A stretch of DNA of 64,000 nt from the NCBI RefSeq assembly GCF_019132845.1, contig NZ_JAHSPR010000004.1, forward strand, positions 62,001 to 126,000. The letters are read 5' to 3'. The notes under the pieces are model-generated. The model was not told the origin of the DNA and made no database searches. It saw only the letters and a program-made list of their open reading frames with translations. The position numbers were made by a program, and so were the translations under genes. Every line of letters starts with the position of its first letter. Within the stretch, counting starts at the first letter, position 1. Shown piece by piece: positions 28,448 to 36,627 of this stretch. The DNA comes from Advenella alkanexedens (lineage in GTDB: Bacteria > Pseudomonadota > Gammaproteobacteria > Burkholderiales > Burkholderiaceae_B).

Positions 28448-30193
28448 TTAAGGGTTGGGCTTGACCTCCACCTGCCTGCTGGTCAAGACCTCTTTGGTAT
28501 CACGCATCATGTACCTGACCTGGTAAATACCGGGAATTGCCGGTGCATGCACCGACAGTGGGCTGCCCTGGCTGACTCGCGTTGCGGCAAGCGGTGCGGT
28601 TTCAGGTGTGGCATCCATGGGTACGACCTCAATGAAATCCTGTCGGTTACCCGGGCCGCTCCAGGTGACTTCAATAACCGAACCGGCCACCACGGAATCG
28701 GGGACGGTAATCGTGCCAGCCGTTTCTGCCAGGGTTACCGGTAAACTGGCCAATACCCGTGTTGAGCTATTCAGCACATAGCGCAACTCATACTCACCCA
28801 CCTGGGCCGGCATTTTAATCACAAGCGGTGAACCAGAGGAAGTCCGTGCATAATCCAGGTATTTATTGGCGGGGGCACCTTTGGGTACAACGGTCACGTA
28901 GTCTGATTGATTGTCCGGCCCTGTCCATACCACAGTTACTTTACCGCCCGGCACAGCGGTATTCAGCAGCTCCAGTCGCGCCGAAACCGGTGTTATGTTG
29001 ATAGGTTGCGACGCCAGCACACGCTTGGAATTATTCAAAACATAACGGATTTCATAGTTCCCCAAACCATCAGGCACCACAAGGCTGACGGGATTTCGGG
29101 AAGCCGTACGGGCATAATTGTTATATTCTTTATCGGGAGCACCCGCTTCAACCACCGTAATGTAATCACCGGGGCTATCGGGCCCCGTCCATTGCACCTC
29201 TATGGTTCCTCCTGCCCCAACGCTTTCAGGACCGGACACCGTCGCTTCTACAGGGGTCAATTCAACCGTTTGCCGGGCCAGTACCTGACGGTCTTTGTTC
29301 TGGACATAACGGATTTCATGCGTTCCCAAGGCATCAGGGACCTGTAAACGTAAAACCTCACCGCTGGCCGTACGTTTGTATACGCCATATTCTGAATCCT
29401 TGGCCTCGGGCGTGACAATGGTAATGTAATCACCTGAGCCGTTCGGCCCGCTCCATGTAACCTCAATAACGGTTCCCGCTTGGGCGGTTTCTGGTCCCGA
29501 AACGGTTGCCAAAGGCAGGTCTGGCGTTGGCAATGGTTCTGGCTGTACTGCATTGGCAGATGATGCGGTTTGCACCGCCTCAAGCGCAGCGTTCATTGCC
29601 TTGCTTAAGTTCACCGCATCGTTGGCCGCAAAGTATTGTCCGCCCGTATTGTGCGCCAGACAGGCAACCTGCTCTCCCTGCTGCCTGCTCAGACCAAAGC
29701 CCACAACATGTGCAGTGAAATCAACACCGCTTTGCTTAAGCTCGGCACCCAAGGCACAAGGATCAGCCTGACAGGTCTCCTCACCATCTGTAATCAAGAT
29801 CACGGTTGCCTTGTCTTCGGTATAGCGCAAAGCATCTGCCGCCTGCTGAACCGCTGCGGACAAGGGGGTTTTGCCAAGAAAACTCATGTTTTGCACGGCC
29901 TGCAAGACTGCCGTTTTATTGTTCTTGCCGGGCGTCACCAGCATTTCAATATCAGTGCAGCTGCCTTTCTCACGATGGCCATAAGCCATTAAGCCCAATT
30001 CCATCGTATCGGGGACGGTTTCAAGCATGTTGCCCAAAGCCTGACGGGCGATTTCATGCTTGGGCTTGCCATCTATCTGCCCCCACATTGAACCAGAGCC
30101 ATCAAACACGATAATGGCCCGTTCATTAGCCACCGCATAAGCACTTGCAATCAACATCATTAACAGGGCAACCGGTTTACATATTTTCAACAC
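28448..30193 (-). CDS. Exported VWA-domain protein with four Ig-like repeats
   Basis: A 581-residue protein. No ATG fits well; the GTG at 30193 has CTGGAG six bases upstream and gives a good signal peptide (LKICKPVALLMMLIASAYAVA). The von Willebrand A domain (residues ~25-200) has an intact metal-binding MIDAS site: DGSGSMWG, a Thr in KTPLSAAV, and ITDGEET. From about residue 225 to the end are four tandem repeats of 85-90 residues, each with (V)TWSGP..(D)YITVV, P-x-x-x-G-x-Y-E-I-R-Y-V and VLA. It may bind ligands or other envelope proteins. It is the most upstream member of the 25134-30193 set. The exact function is not known to me. Confidence 0.82.
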   Translation of the reverse strand: MLKICKPVALLMMLIASAYAVANERAIIVFDGSGSMWGQIDGKPKHEIARQALGNMLETVPDTMELGLMAYGHREKGSCTDIEMLVTPGKNNKTAVLQAVQNMSFLGKTPLSAAVQQAADALRYTEDKATVILITDGEETCQADPCALGAELKQSGVDFTAHVVGFGLSRQQGEQVACLAHNTGGQYFAANDAVNLSKAMNAALEAVQTASSANAVQPEPLPTPDLPLATVSGPETAQAGTVIEVTWSGPNGSGDYITIVTPEAKDSEYGVYKRTASGEVLRLQVPDALGTHEIRYVQNKDRQVLARQTVELTPVEATVSGPESVGAGGTIEVQWTGPDSPGDYITVVEAGAPDKEYNNYARTASRNPVSLVVPDGLGNYEIRYVLNNSKRVLASQPINITPVSARLELLNTAVPGGKVTVVWTGPDNQSDYVTVVPKGAPANKYLDYARTSSGSPLVIKMPAQVGEYELRYVLNSSTRVLASLPVTLAETAGTITVPDSVVAGSVIEVTWSGPGNRQDFIEVVPMDATPETAPLAATRVSQGSPLSVHAPAIPGIYQVRYMMRDTKEVLTSRQVEVKPNP

Positions 30194-30380
30194 AAAACAC
30201 TCCAGACCACCAGGGTTGTTCAAAGGAATGTACAAGAAGAAGAGCCAGTCGCCATGAACAACCACATATATTAACCAGACACAGCCATTCTAATGACGTC
30301 CCTGCAACCTGTCACCGTCTGTTTGAACAGGCTTGGCGGCACATTCTAAATCTACGATACTGCGCACTAGTAATGGACAT

Positions 30381-30587
30381 TTAAACCAACTCCATTATGG
30401 CCAACAGAATAGGCTTTCTCTTTATTTCCATTTTTTTGAATATTGATTCGAGGACCACCTTTCCATTGTGTTTTGAAAATAATATGGCTTCCACCTGATG
30501 ATAGTTTCCGTCCAAAAATACTGCTTGTGATGCGCCCTCAACAATGGGGATCCAGAAGTTTGATTTATTCCACCAACCACGTATCAT
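30381..30587 (-). CDS. Small uncharacterised protein, 68 residues
   Basis: A short frame beginning MIRGWWNKSNF and ending with KPILLAIMELV. Its ATG overlaps the end of the broken frame just upstream (30565-30710), as in coupled genes. No family recognised. It may be the second gene of a small pair whose first member was cut by the IS66 element, or a non-functional leftover. Confidence 0.4.
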   Translation of the reverse strand: MIRGWWNKSNFWIPIVEGASQAVFLDGNYHQVEAILFSKHNGKVVLESIFKKMEIKRKPILLAIMELV

Positions 30588-30710
30588 TTTCCAGCGTATC
30601 TTCGTAGCTTAATGCCGATTTCACACTTGACACTTGCTCAAGCAATATCCTTTCAGCATCCTCAGTACCATAAGCCAGCTCATAAAATCTTTTGAGGTTT
30701 GCCAGATACG
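30565..30710 (-). pseudogene. Truncated unknown gene broken at the IS66 remnant
   Basis: A frame with no start that begins at the edge of the IS66 remnant and reads on as [20 protein letters not shown], continues with a helical, charged segment, and ends with NDTWLVE and TAA. It has coding character (helical, no low complexity) and its stop overlaps the next small gene. Most likely the 3' part of a gene whose 5' part was lost when the IS inserted. Family unknown. Confidence 0.45.
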
Positions 30711-30866
30711 GTCAAACTGAACGGGATCAATCCCGAGGCGTACCTGCGTCATGTGCTGACGGTGATTGCCGACTATCCGGTTAATCGCGTCGACGAATTA
30801 TTGCCCTGGCGAGTGCAGCTGTAAAAAAGCTTTAAGCTGTCAATACGGTATGGGGCGGATGCTTAC
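30711..30866 (+). mobile_element. IS66-family remnant: end of transposase and right terminal repeat
   Basis: Bases 30711-30824 encode [20 protein letters not shown] followed by [13 protein letters not shown] and a stop, which is the conserved C-terminus of the IS66 transposase (TnpC). The sequence TATGGGGCGGATGCTTAC ending at 30866 has the form of the IS66 right inverted repeat. The rest of the element is missing, so it is an old scar. Confidence 0.8.
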
Positions 30867-30988
30867 TGATATTCTAAAAAAACAACAGGTAATATTCATA
30901 AGCGAAAAAGTAATTTGTCTTGGTTCAGGTTAATTAATATACTTACCCGCTCTGATATGAATAAATCAAATTAACATATAGCTGCTAC

Positions 30989-31147
30989 ATGTCACGCTTC
31001 TTTTTGTTCTTAAAACTCAGCAGCCTGGTTTTATTATTGCCTGCGATATCTGCCAAGGCTCTTAATTTACATGCCACCAAATATCCCGGAAGATGGACAT
31101 CCGCGTCCCGTACTCCCTGGTCAATTAATCAATCAATAACCGATTAA
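30989..31147 (+). CDS. Doubtful 52-residue exported peptide or gene remnant
   Basis: A short frame with a convincing signal peptide (MSRFFLFLKLSSLVLLLPAI then SAKA) followed by only ~28 residues that match nothing I know. It lies next to the IS66 scar, so it may be the 5' stub of a lost gene. No clear terminator. Low certainty. Confidence 0.25.
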   Translation: MSRFFLFLKLSSLVLLLPAISAKALNLHATKYPGRWTSASRTPWSINQSITD

Positions 31148-31196
31148 GGTTTTCGGCAAACACAAGCTGGTGGTTACTTTATGAACAAAAAATCAC

Positions 31197-32030
31197 TTAA
31201 GGTAATACCAAAGTTATCTCTTGAGCGGCACTTTTCAAGACAGGCAAAAAACGTTGCAACATTTCCTCTGGCGATATCAGCCAGGGATTACAACTCACAA
31301 TTAAGGCCAGTATCAATTGATGGCTGCGGTTATAAACAGGCACTGCAAGTGAACACATCCCCAGTTCCAGCTCTTGATTCACCAGACAATAACCTTGCAC
31401 ACGCACCTTCTTGATTTCCGCGATAATTTGCTTTGCCGTCTTGGTGTGTTCCGTTAATTTTTTACAAGCCTCATCCCTGAAAAATTCATCCAGTTGCTCA
31501 TCACTTAAAGTTGCCAAAAAAATACGTCCCGTTGAGGTCACATACGCCGGCAGACGCGCGCCTATCTGCAGATTCATGGAAACAAGCCTGCTACGGCTGG
31601 CCCGTCCAATATAAACAATATCCTTATCCTCAAGAACAGTGACAGAGCACGACTCATTCAGGTCACGGGCAACCTGCTCAATAATGGGCGTCACACGCTC
31701 CATAAAATTAAGTGACGCCAGATATGAATATCCCAGATCAAGAATTTTGGCGCTTAAACTGAACTGTCCATTGTTTTGATTTAAATACCCCAACTTAGAC
31801 AAAGTCAGCAAAAAGCGTCTTGCCGCAGCCCGGCTAAGGCCCACCTTTTGCGCAAGCTCGGTAACTGTTAAACAGGGGGTTTCATCGTTAAATGACTTAA
31901 TAACCTCCAGTCCCTTGGCAAAGGTTGTCAAAAAATCCTTGTCGGAATCATCTGTTTTTATGACCTTAGACAAAACCCTCTTTCCTATGCAGATAAAACA
32001 TAGGGTGACATTGGCCACCCTATGAATCAT
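31197..32030 (-). CDS. IclR family transcriptional regulator
   Basis: Winged-helix regulator, up to 277 residues. The N-terminal DNA-binding domain has FAKGLEVIKSFND, TVTELAQKVGLSRAAARRFLLTL and YLNQNNGQFSLSAKIL; the C-terminal effector domain has SCSVTVLEDKDIVYIGRAS, LPAYVTSTGRIFLA and a Cys-containing ELGMCSLAVPV. It is nearest to the PcaR/PobR type of catabolic activators. The ATG at 32030 is listed; a TTG at 31973 with AGGAAAGAGG upstream is a plausible alternative that removes an odd N-terminus. It is the last gene of the TRAP/dehydrogenase operon and very likely its regulator. Confidence 0.9.
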   Translation of the reverse strand: MIHRVANVTLCFICIGKRVLSKVIKTDDSDKDFLTTFAKGLEVIKSFNDETPCLTVTELAQKVGLSRAAARRFLLTLSKLGYLNQNNGQFSLSAKILDLGYSYLASLNFMERVTPIIEQVARDLNESCSVTVLEDKDIVYIGRASRSRLVSMNLQIGARLPAYVTSTGRIFLATLSDEQLDEFFRDEACKKLTEHTKTAKQIIAEIKKVRVQGYCLVNQELELGMCSLAVPVYNRSHQLILALIVSCNPWLISPEEMLQRFLPVLKSAAQEITLVLP

Positions 32031-32038
32031 GTTAAAAC

Positions 32039-33199
32039 TTAGTTGCCGTATTTGTCTACATCAATCTTGGAATAAACTTCATCCCAGTATAATTTTTGCA
32101 AATCTTCAGCAGACTGGATATCAGCCTTGGCAACAATATCACTCCATTTATCAACCAATTTGGACATTGTGCCAGACAAATCTTTCAGTCGGGCAGGGTC
32201 CAGCTTGTATTCCTGCGCATAAAACTCAGGGATATAAGCCAGGTCTTTACTGATGAATTCATGTGATTTCTTCAACAACTCAGGATCAGCCTGCATGACA
32301 TTAATCCCTTTCTTACGTGCTTTTTCGAGATCATCCATCGCTTGTTTCTGATAACGATAAGTTACCTCAGAGGTCATGACTGAACCGGCTTTTAACAAGG
32401 CCTCTTTTTCAGCCGTGCTAAACTTGTCCCACTTGGTTTTATTTAATGTAGCCGCACCACCCGCTGCATACAAACCACCTGGCACATCTGTCACAATATT
32501 TTTCACCACTTCAATCAAATTAAAGTTGGTCAACTCGGTTGCCGAGAAGAATGTACAATCCACCACCCCTTGGCTTAAGGCCTCGTAAGCTTCACCAATT
32601 GGCAAGGCAACCGGCTGGGCGCCAAATTCACGTGCCCAACGTGCCCAGGGCGCACCTGAAATACGAATACGCTTACCCTTCAGCTCTTCAACGGTATCCA
32701 CAGGGGCATTACAGAACATGGTATACACAGGCGTTGAAACCACACCGGTATATACCTGATTGTTTTTCTTGAACTCTCCCTGGCACTCAGGACAATTGAG
32801 CATAATGTACTCAAGCATCGCCCCTGAATAAGCCATCCCTTCTTTTTCGGGAATCTTGTCATTGAGCGCAACCGACATACTCATATCTGCACCCAGGTTT
32901 GAGAATGGGTAGTCTGAAGGACTGTAAGCGGTTAACAAATAGCCTACATCAGCCAGACCTTTATTAATACCTTCATTCATTTCAGCATGACTGAGCAGTG
33001 AAAGCTCAAAAATACGAACCCGATGTTTGTTATTCGTTAACTCTTTTACCGCTTCAGCATACTTTTGCGCTGCTTCAATGGGGGCACCTGAAGGAAACCC
33101 AACCGCAAAACGCAGCGTATCTGCTTTAGCCGGCATTGAAAAAGACGCCGCTACAAGCGCACCGCCAACCAGACCTGTTAATTTTTTCATAGAAAACAT
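32039..33199 (-). CDS. dctP: TRAP transporter substrate-binding protein, DctP type
   Basis: Periplasmic solute receptor of a tripartite ATP-independent transporter. The ATG at 33199 has AAGGTGGAG six bases upstream; 386 residues with signal peptide (KLTGLVGGALVAASFSMPAKA). The mature protein begins TLRFAVGFPSGAPIEAAQKYAE and shows the family features VEELKGKRIRISGAPWARWA with the Arg that binds the substrate carboxylate, and SQGVVDCTF. It lies in the operon with dctQ, dctM and two dehydrogenases, so its ligand is probably a carboxylate metabolised by them. Two Cys (LNCPECQGE) form a possible disulfide. Confidence 0.92.
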   Translation of the reverse strand: MFSMKKLTGLVGGALVAASFSMPAKADTLRFAVGFPSGAPIEAAQKYAEAVKELTNNKHRVRIFELSLLSHAEMNEGINKGLADVGYLLTAYSPSDYPFSNLGADMSMSVALNDKIPEKEGMAYSGAMLEYIMLNCPECQGEFKKNNQVYTGVVSTPVYTMFCNAPVDTVEELKGKRIRISGAPWARWAREFGAQPVALPIGEAYEALSQGVVDCTFFSATELTNFNLIEVVKNIVTDVPGGLYAAGGAATLNKTKWDKFSTAEKEALLKAGSVMTSEVTYRYQKQAMDDLEKARKKGINVMQADPELLKKSHEFISKDLAYIPEFYAQEYKLDPARLKDLSGTMSKLVDKWSDIVAKADIQSAEDLQKLYWDEVYSKIDVDKYGN

Positions 33200-33244
33200 G
33201 AAAGGCTCCACCTTAGTTATAAATTACAAAAAAAATTTGATTGC

Positions 33245-34699
33245 TTAATTTTTAATGCAGACATAGTGCATTTCCAAAAACTCGTCAATGCCATGCACCG
33301 AGCCTTCGCGACCGACTCCTGATTCTTTCACCCCGCCAAAAGGAACGGTTTCAGATACAAAACGGGGGGTATTGATACCCAACATGCCATATTCCATTTG
33401 ATCGCTTAAACGGAAAATCCGACCTTTATCTTCCGTGTAGGCATAAGCGGCCAGGCCATAATTGGTGCTATTGGCAAGGCGAATAGCCTCTTCTTCCGAC
33501 TTAAAGCGATAAACGGCAGCCACAGGACCAAAGATTTCCGTTTTGAAAACATCCATCTCGGGTGTGACATCGGCCAGAATAGTGAAGTTGAAAAACTGTT
33601 TGCCAATTTCCGGAAGATGAGCACCGCCCTGAACAAGACGCGCACCTTGCTCCACGGCTTTATTCACAATTGAACTCACTTTCCGGATGGCTTTTTCATT
33701 GATCAGAGGGCCATGTGTTGAATCAGGCTGCAAACCATTGCCCAGGCGCAATTTACCCAAGGCCTCTTGCAGCTTGGCAATAAAGGCCTCATAGACACCA
33801 TCCTGCACCAGCAAACGATTGGCACAAATGCATGTTTGCCCCGAGTTATAGAACTTGATGGCAATGGCACCCTGCACGGCGGCATCCAAGTCTGCATCAT
33901 CAAAAACCATGAACGGCGCATTGCCACCCAATTCCAGACTTAACTTTTTAACCGTATCTGCACACTGACGGCTAAGAATCTTACCCACCTCGGTAGAGCC
34001 CGTAAATGACAGTTTTCTGACAATCGGGTTGGCGCACAGCTCCTGTCCAACTTCATGGCCAGAACTGGCGGTAATGACATTGAGCACACCGGCAGGAATC
34101 CCGGCCTGTTCAGCCAGGGCTGCCAACGCCAGTGCTGACAAGGGAGTGTCTTCCGCTGGCTTGATGACCACAGAACAACCAGCAGCCAGGGCCGGTGCAA
34201 CTTTTCGAGCAATCATCGAATTGGGGAAATTCCAGGGTGTAATGGCAGCCACCACACCCACCGCACGTTTTTTAACAAACTCGAAATTACCCGCGGCACT
34301 AGGTGGTAAAACATCCCCATTAACACGCATCGCCTCGTTGGCAAACCAGTCAATATAGTTGATTGATGAAGTGACTTCGCCTTTTGCCTCGGCCAGGCTC
34401 TTGCCTTGCTCGAGGGTTAAAATGGTGGCCAGTGTCTCAAGATGGGCCTCAACCAGTTGAGCCCAGCGCTTTAAAATAATCGAGCGTTGCTTGGCGGTTT
34501 GTTTGAGCCACAGTTTTTGTGCCTGCTCCGCCTTTTCAATCGCCAATCGGGTATCTGCCTGCCCCATATCAGGAACCAGCACGATTTGTTCGCCTGTGGC
34601 AGGATTGAATACCGGATATTTTTTTCCGCTAATCGCTTCAAGCCACTGACCATTAATCAAGGTCTTGTCCTTAATGAATTCAGTTACTTCTTTATTCAT
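33245..34699 (-). CDS. gabD: Succinate-semialdehyde dehydrogenase-type aldehyde dehydrogenase
   Basis: NAD(P)-dependent enzyme that oxidises an aldehyde acid, most likely succinate semialdehyde, to the dicarboxylate. The 484-residue protein has typical GabD features: LINGQWLEAISGKKYPVFNPATGE at the start (described in parts), ITPWNFPNSMIARK, the catalytic Glu in LELGGNAPFMVFDDADLDAA, the nucleophilic Cys in NSGQTCICANR, and EIFGPVAAVYRF. It lies between the TRAP permease and binding-protein genes, so it processes the imported substrate. The precise aldehyde is inferred; related enzymes act on glutarate semialdehyde or other short aldehyde acids. Confidence 0.88.
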   Translation of the reverse strand: MNKEVTEFIKDKTLINGQWLEAISGKKYPVFNPATGEQIVLVPDMGQADTRLAIEKAEQAQKLWLKQTAKQRSIILKRWAQLVEAHLETLATILTLEQGKSLAEAKGEVTSSINYIDWFANEAMRVNGDVLPPSAAGNFEFVKKRAVGVVAAITPWNFPNSMIARKVAPALAAGCSVVIKPAEDTPLSALALAALAEQAGIPAGVLNVITASSGHEVGQELCANPIVRKLSFTGSTEVGKILSRQCADTVKKLSLELGGNAPFMVFDDADLDAAVQGAIAIKFYNSGQTCICANRLLVQDGVYEAFIAKLQEALGKLRLGNGLQPDSTHGPLINEKAIRKVSSIVNKAVEQGARLVQGGAHLPEIGKQFFNFTILADVTPEMDVFKTEIFGPVAAVYRFKSEEEAIRLANSTNYGLAAYAYTEDKGRIFRLSDQMEYGMLGINTPRFVSETVPFGGVKESGVGREGSVHGIDEFLEMHYVCIKN

Positions 34700-34723
34700 T
34701 GTTATCCCTCCAAAAAAAGCTTT

Positions 34724-36034
34724 TTAATTCGATACCCATTCAGGCAAATACAGGATGATTTCCGGAAAAATCAAAAACATGCCCACTATGGCCAGGTCTA
34801 TCACCAGGAACCACAGGATCCCCTTGAATACCTGTGAGGTTGTCACTGCATCGCCAACGACACTTTTTACAACAAACACGTTCATGCCAACGGGTGGAGT
34901 AATCATGCCGATTTCCAACAATTTAGTCAGAATCACGCCAAACCAGATCAGGCTGAATGATGTGGTCTCGATAATGGGCAACAGCACCGGCAAGGTCAAC
35001 AACATGGCACCAACGGGTTCCAGGAACATGCCCAGTACCAAATAAATCAGAATGATACCCAGCATGACCCACATATCACTGGCTTCAAGGCTAATAATAA
35101 AGTCAGCAATAAAATCACCGGTTCCTGATAGAACCAAAAAGCGGGTAAGCAGACTGGCGCCTACGGCAATAATCAATAAAGCACTGGTGGTGACTAATGT
35201 TTCCAGGGCCGCAGCCTTGAAAGCAGCCCATGTCATTGCCCTTTTCAAAATAGCAACCACACAAGCCAAAAACGCACCAATCGCACCGGCTTCATTGGGG
35301 GTAAACACGCCGCCAAACAACCCGCCAAAAATGCCAATCATGATCAGGATAATAGGCCAGGTATCTTTTAAGGCAACTACTTTATCCTTGAATGAAATTT
35401 CCTCCTTGACATCCTGAGCCAAAGACGGATTAAGCTTCACCCGGACATAAACAACCAGGACATAACCAATAATCGTTATCAGGCCAGCGGTAATGCCCCC
35501 CAGAAACAATTGAGAGATGGAGGTTTGCGCAATCACCCCATACAAAATCATGATGATTGAAGGGGGAATCAGGGCACCAATGGTACCGGCAACCGCAACC
35601 GTACCGGTTGCCAGGCTGGGATCATATTTGTAGCGAAGCATTTCCGGAATGGCGATCCGGCCCATGGCGGCAGAGCAGGCAATGGAAGATCCGGAAACAG
35701 CGGCAAAGCCTGCCGAACCAAAAATAGAGGCGATCGCCAAACCGCCAGGCACGCCTGCCAACCAGGCCCTGGCAGCCTTGAACATACCTTGGGTCAGATT
35801 GGTGTGATAGCAGATAAAACCCAGGAACAGAAACAATGGTACTGAACTAAGGGTCCAGTTAGCGGCAAAGTTGTAAGGAATGATACCCAGTGAAGACATG
35901 GCAATATCAACCCCAACAACAGCCCAAATACCCACAAACGAGACGGCTATCAATGTAAAACCAATGGGCATTTTTAACAATAACAGTACAAATAAAGCAA
36001 TAAGCCCTATAAACCCGATGCCAATATCGCTCAT
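34724..36034 (-). CDS. dctM: TRAP transporter large permease, DctM type
   Basis: Inner-membrane protein of 436 residues with about twelve hydrophobic segments, the channel-forming subunit that couples sodium entry to solute uptake. Typical family stretches: AVSGSSIACSAAMGRIAIPEM, GTIGALIPPSIIMILYG, FTPNEAGAIGAFLA, and the C-terminal GMITPPVGMNVFVVKSV. The start overlaps the stop of dctQ by four bases. It works with the DctQ (36031) and DctP (32039) proteins of the same operon. Confidence 0.95.
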   Translation of the reverse strand: MSDIGIGFIGLIALFVLLLLKMPIGFTLIAVSFVGIWAVVGVDIAMSSLGIIPYNFAANWTLSSVPLFLFLGFICYHTNLTQGMFKAARAWLAGVPGGLAIASIFGSAGFAAVSGSSIACSAAMGRIAIPEMLRYKYDPSLATGTVAVAGTIGALIPPSIIMILYGVIAQTSISQLFLGGITAGLITIIGYVLVVYVRVKLNPSLAQDVKEEISFKDKVVALKDTWPIILIMIGIFGGLFGGVFTPNEAGAIGAFLACVVAILKRAMTWAAFKAAALETLVTTSALLIIAVGASLLTRFLVLSGTGDFIADFIISLEASDMWVMLGIILIYLVLGMFLEPVGAMLLTLPVLLPIIETTSFSLIWFGVILTKLLEIGMITPPVGMNVFVVKSVVGDAVTTSQVFKGILWFLVIDLAIVGMFLIFPEIILYLPEWVSN

Positions 36035-36549
36035 TTTTGCTCCCCAATCATCTGGTTATTTTCTTTGTTCATTAAGTAAAGCAAAAATTTCACCAGGCAA
36101 TAAACACCCAATAAGCCAGCCCCAAAGCACAAGATGAAGTAACTTGGCCAGGTAGGAATTGTGTAATCACCTTGCATGACCGAGGTTTTGGACGCCAGAT
36201 TTTTCAAGGCGACCCCCCAGGATACATAGGCGATTAAAAATGCGGTGACTGACACAAACAGACTGCCGAACATATCAACGGCCTTATTCATTTTTGGCGA
36301 GAAAAAGCCAGAGACAAGCTCGACTGAAATCGCCGCTTTGGTTTGCTCGGTATAGGCCAACGGCAAAAATATCGCGATAATCATGTAGTAGTGCGCAACG
36401 AACGTGATGGTTCCTGGCAAAGGTTTATTGATAAAAAATCTTGCAACGATGTCCGCTGTCACATGGATCATCATTAATGCAATTGCCGCCCCACCAATCA
36501 AGGTAATCACTTGATTGATTTTTTTTAAAAGTATTTCTATGTGATTCAT
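36031..36549 (-). CDS. dctQ: TRAP transporter small permease, DctQ type
   Basis: Four-helix inner-membrane subunit of the TRAP transporter, 172 residues. It shows the usual DctQ layout: first helix with NQVITLIGGAAIALMMIHVT, the ADIVARFFINKPLPGT motif with conserved R-F-x-x-N-x-P, and YTEQTKAAISVELV in the loop. Stop and next start overlap by four bases. It lies 78 bases downstream of the alcohol dehydrogenase gene, so the four genes are probably one transcript. Confidence 0.9.
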   Translation of the reverse strand: MNHIEILLKKINQVITLIGGAAIALMMIHVTADIVARFFINKPLPGTITFVAHYYMIIAIFLPLAYTEQTKAAISVELVSGFFSPKMNKAVDMFGSLFVSVTAFLIAYVSWGVALKNLASKTSVMQGDYTIPTWPSYFILCFGAGLLGVYCLVKFLLYLMNKENNQMIGEQK

Positions 36550-36627
36550 TATTCATGCTCTCTAATTTCATATCCATCCAGGACGGGTTTTCTCCAAGCC
36601 CATCCTGGCCTTTGAAATAACGTTCAG

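Noticed and set aside
31181-31614. Two short plus-strand frames opposite the IclR gene
   Set aside because: They read the complement of a well-conserved regulator gene.
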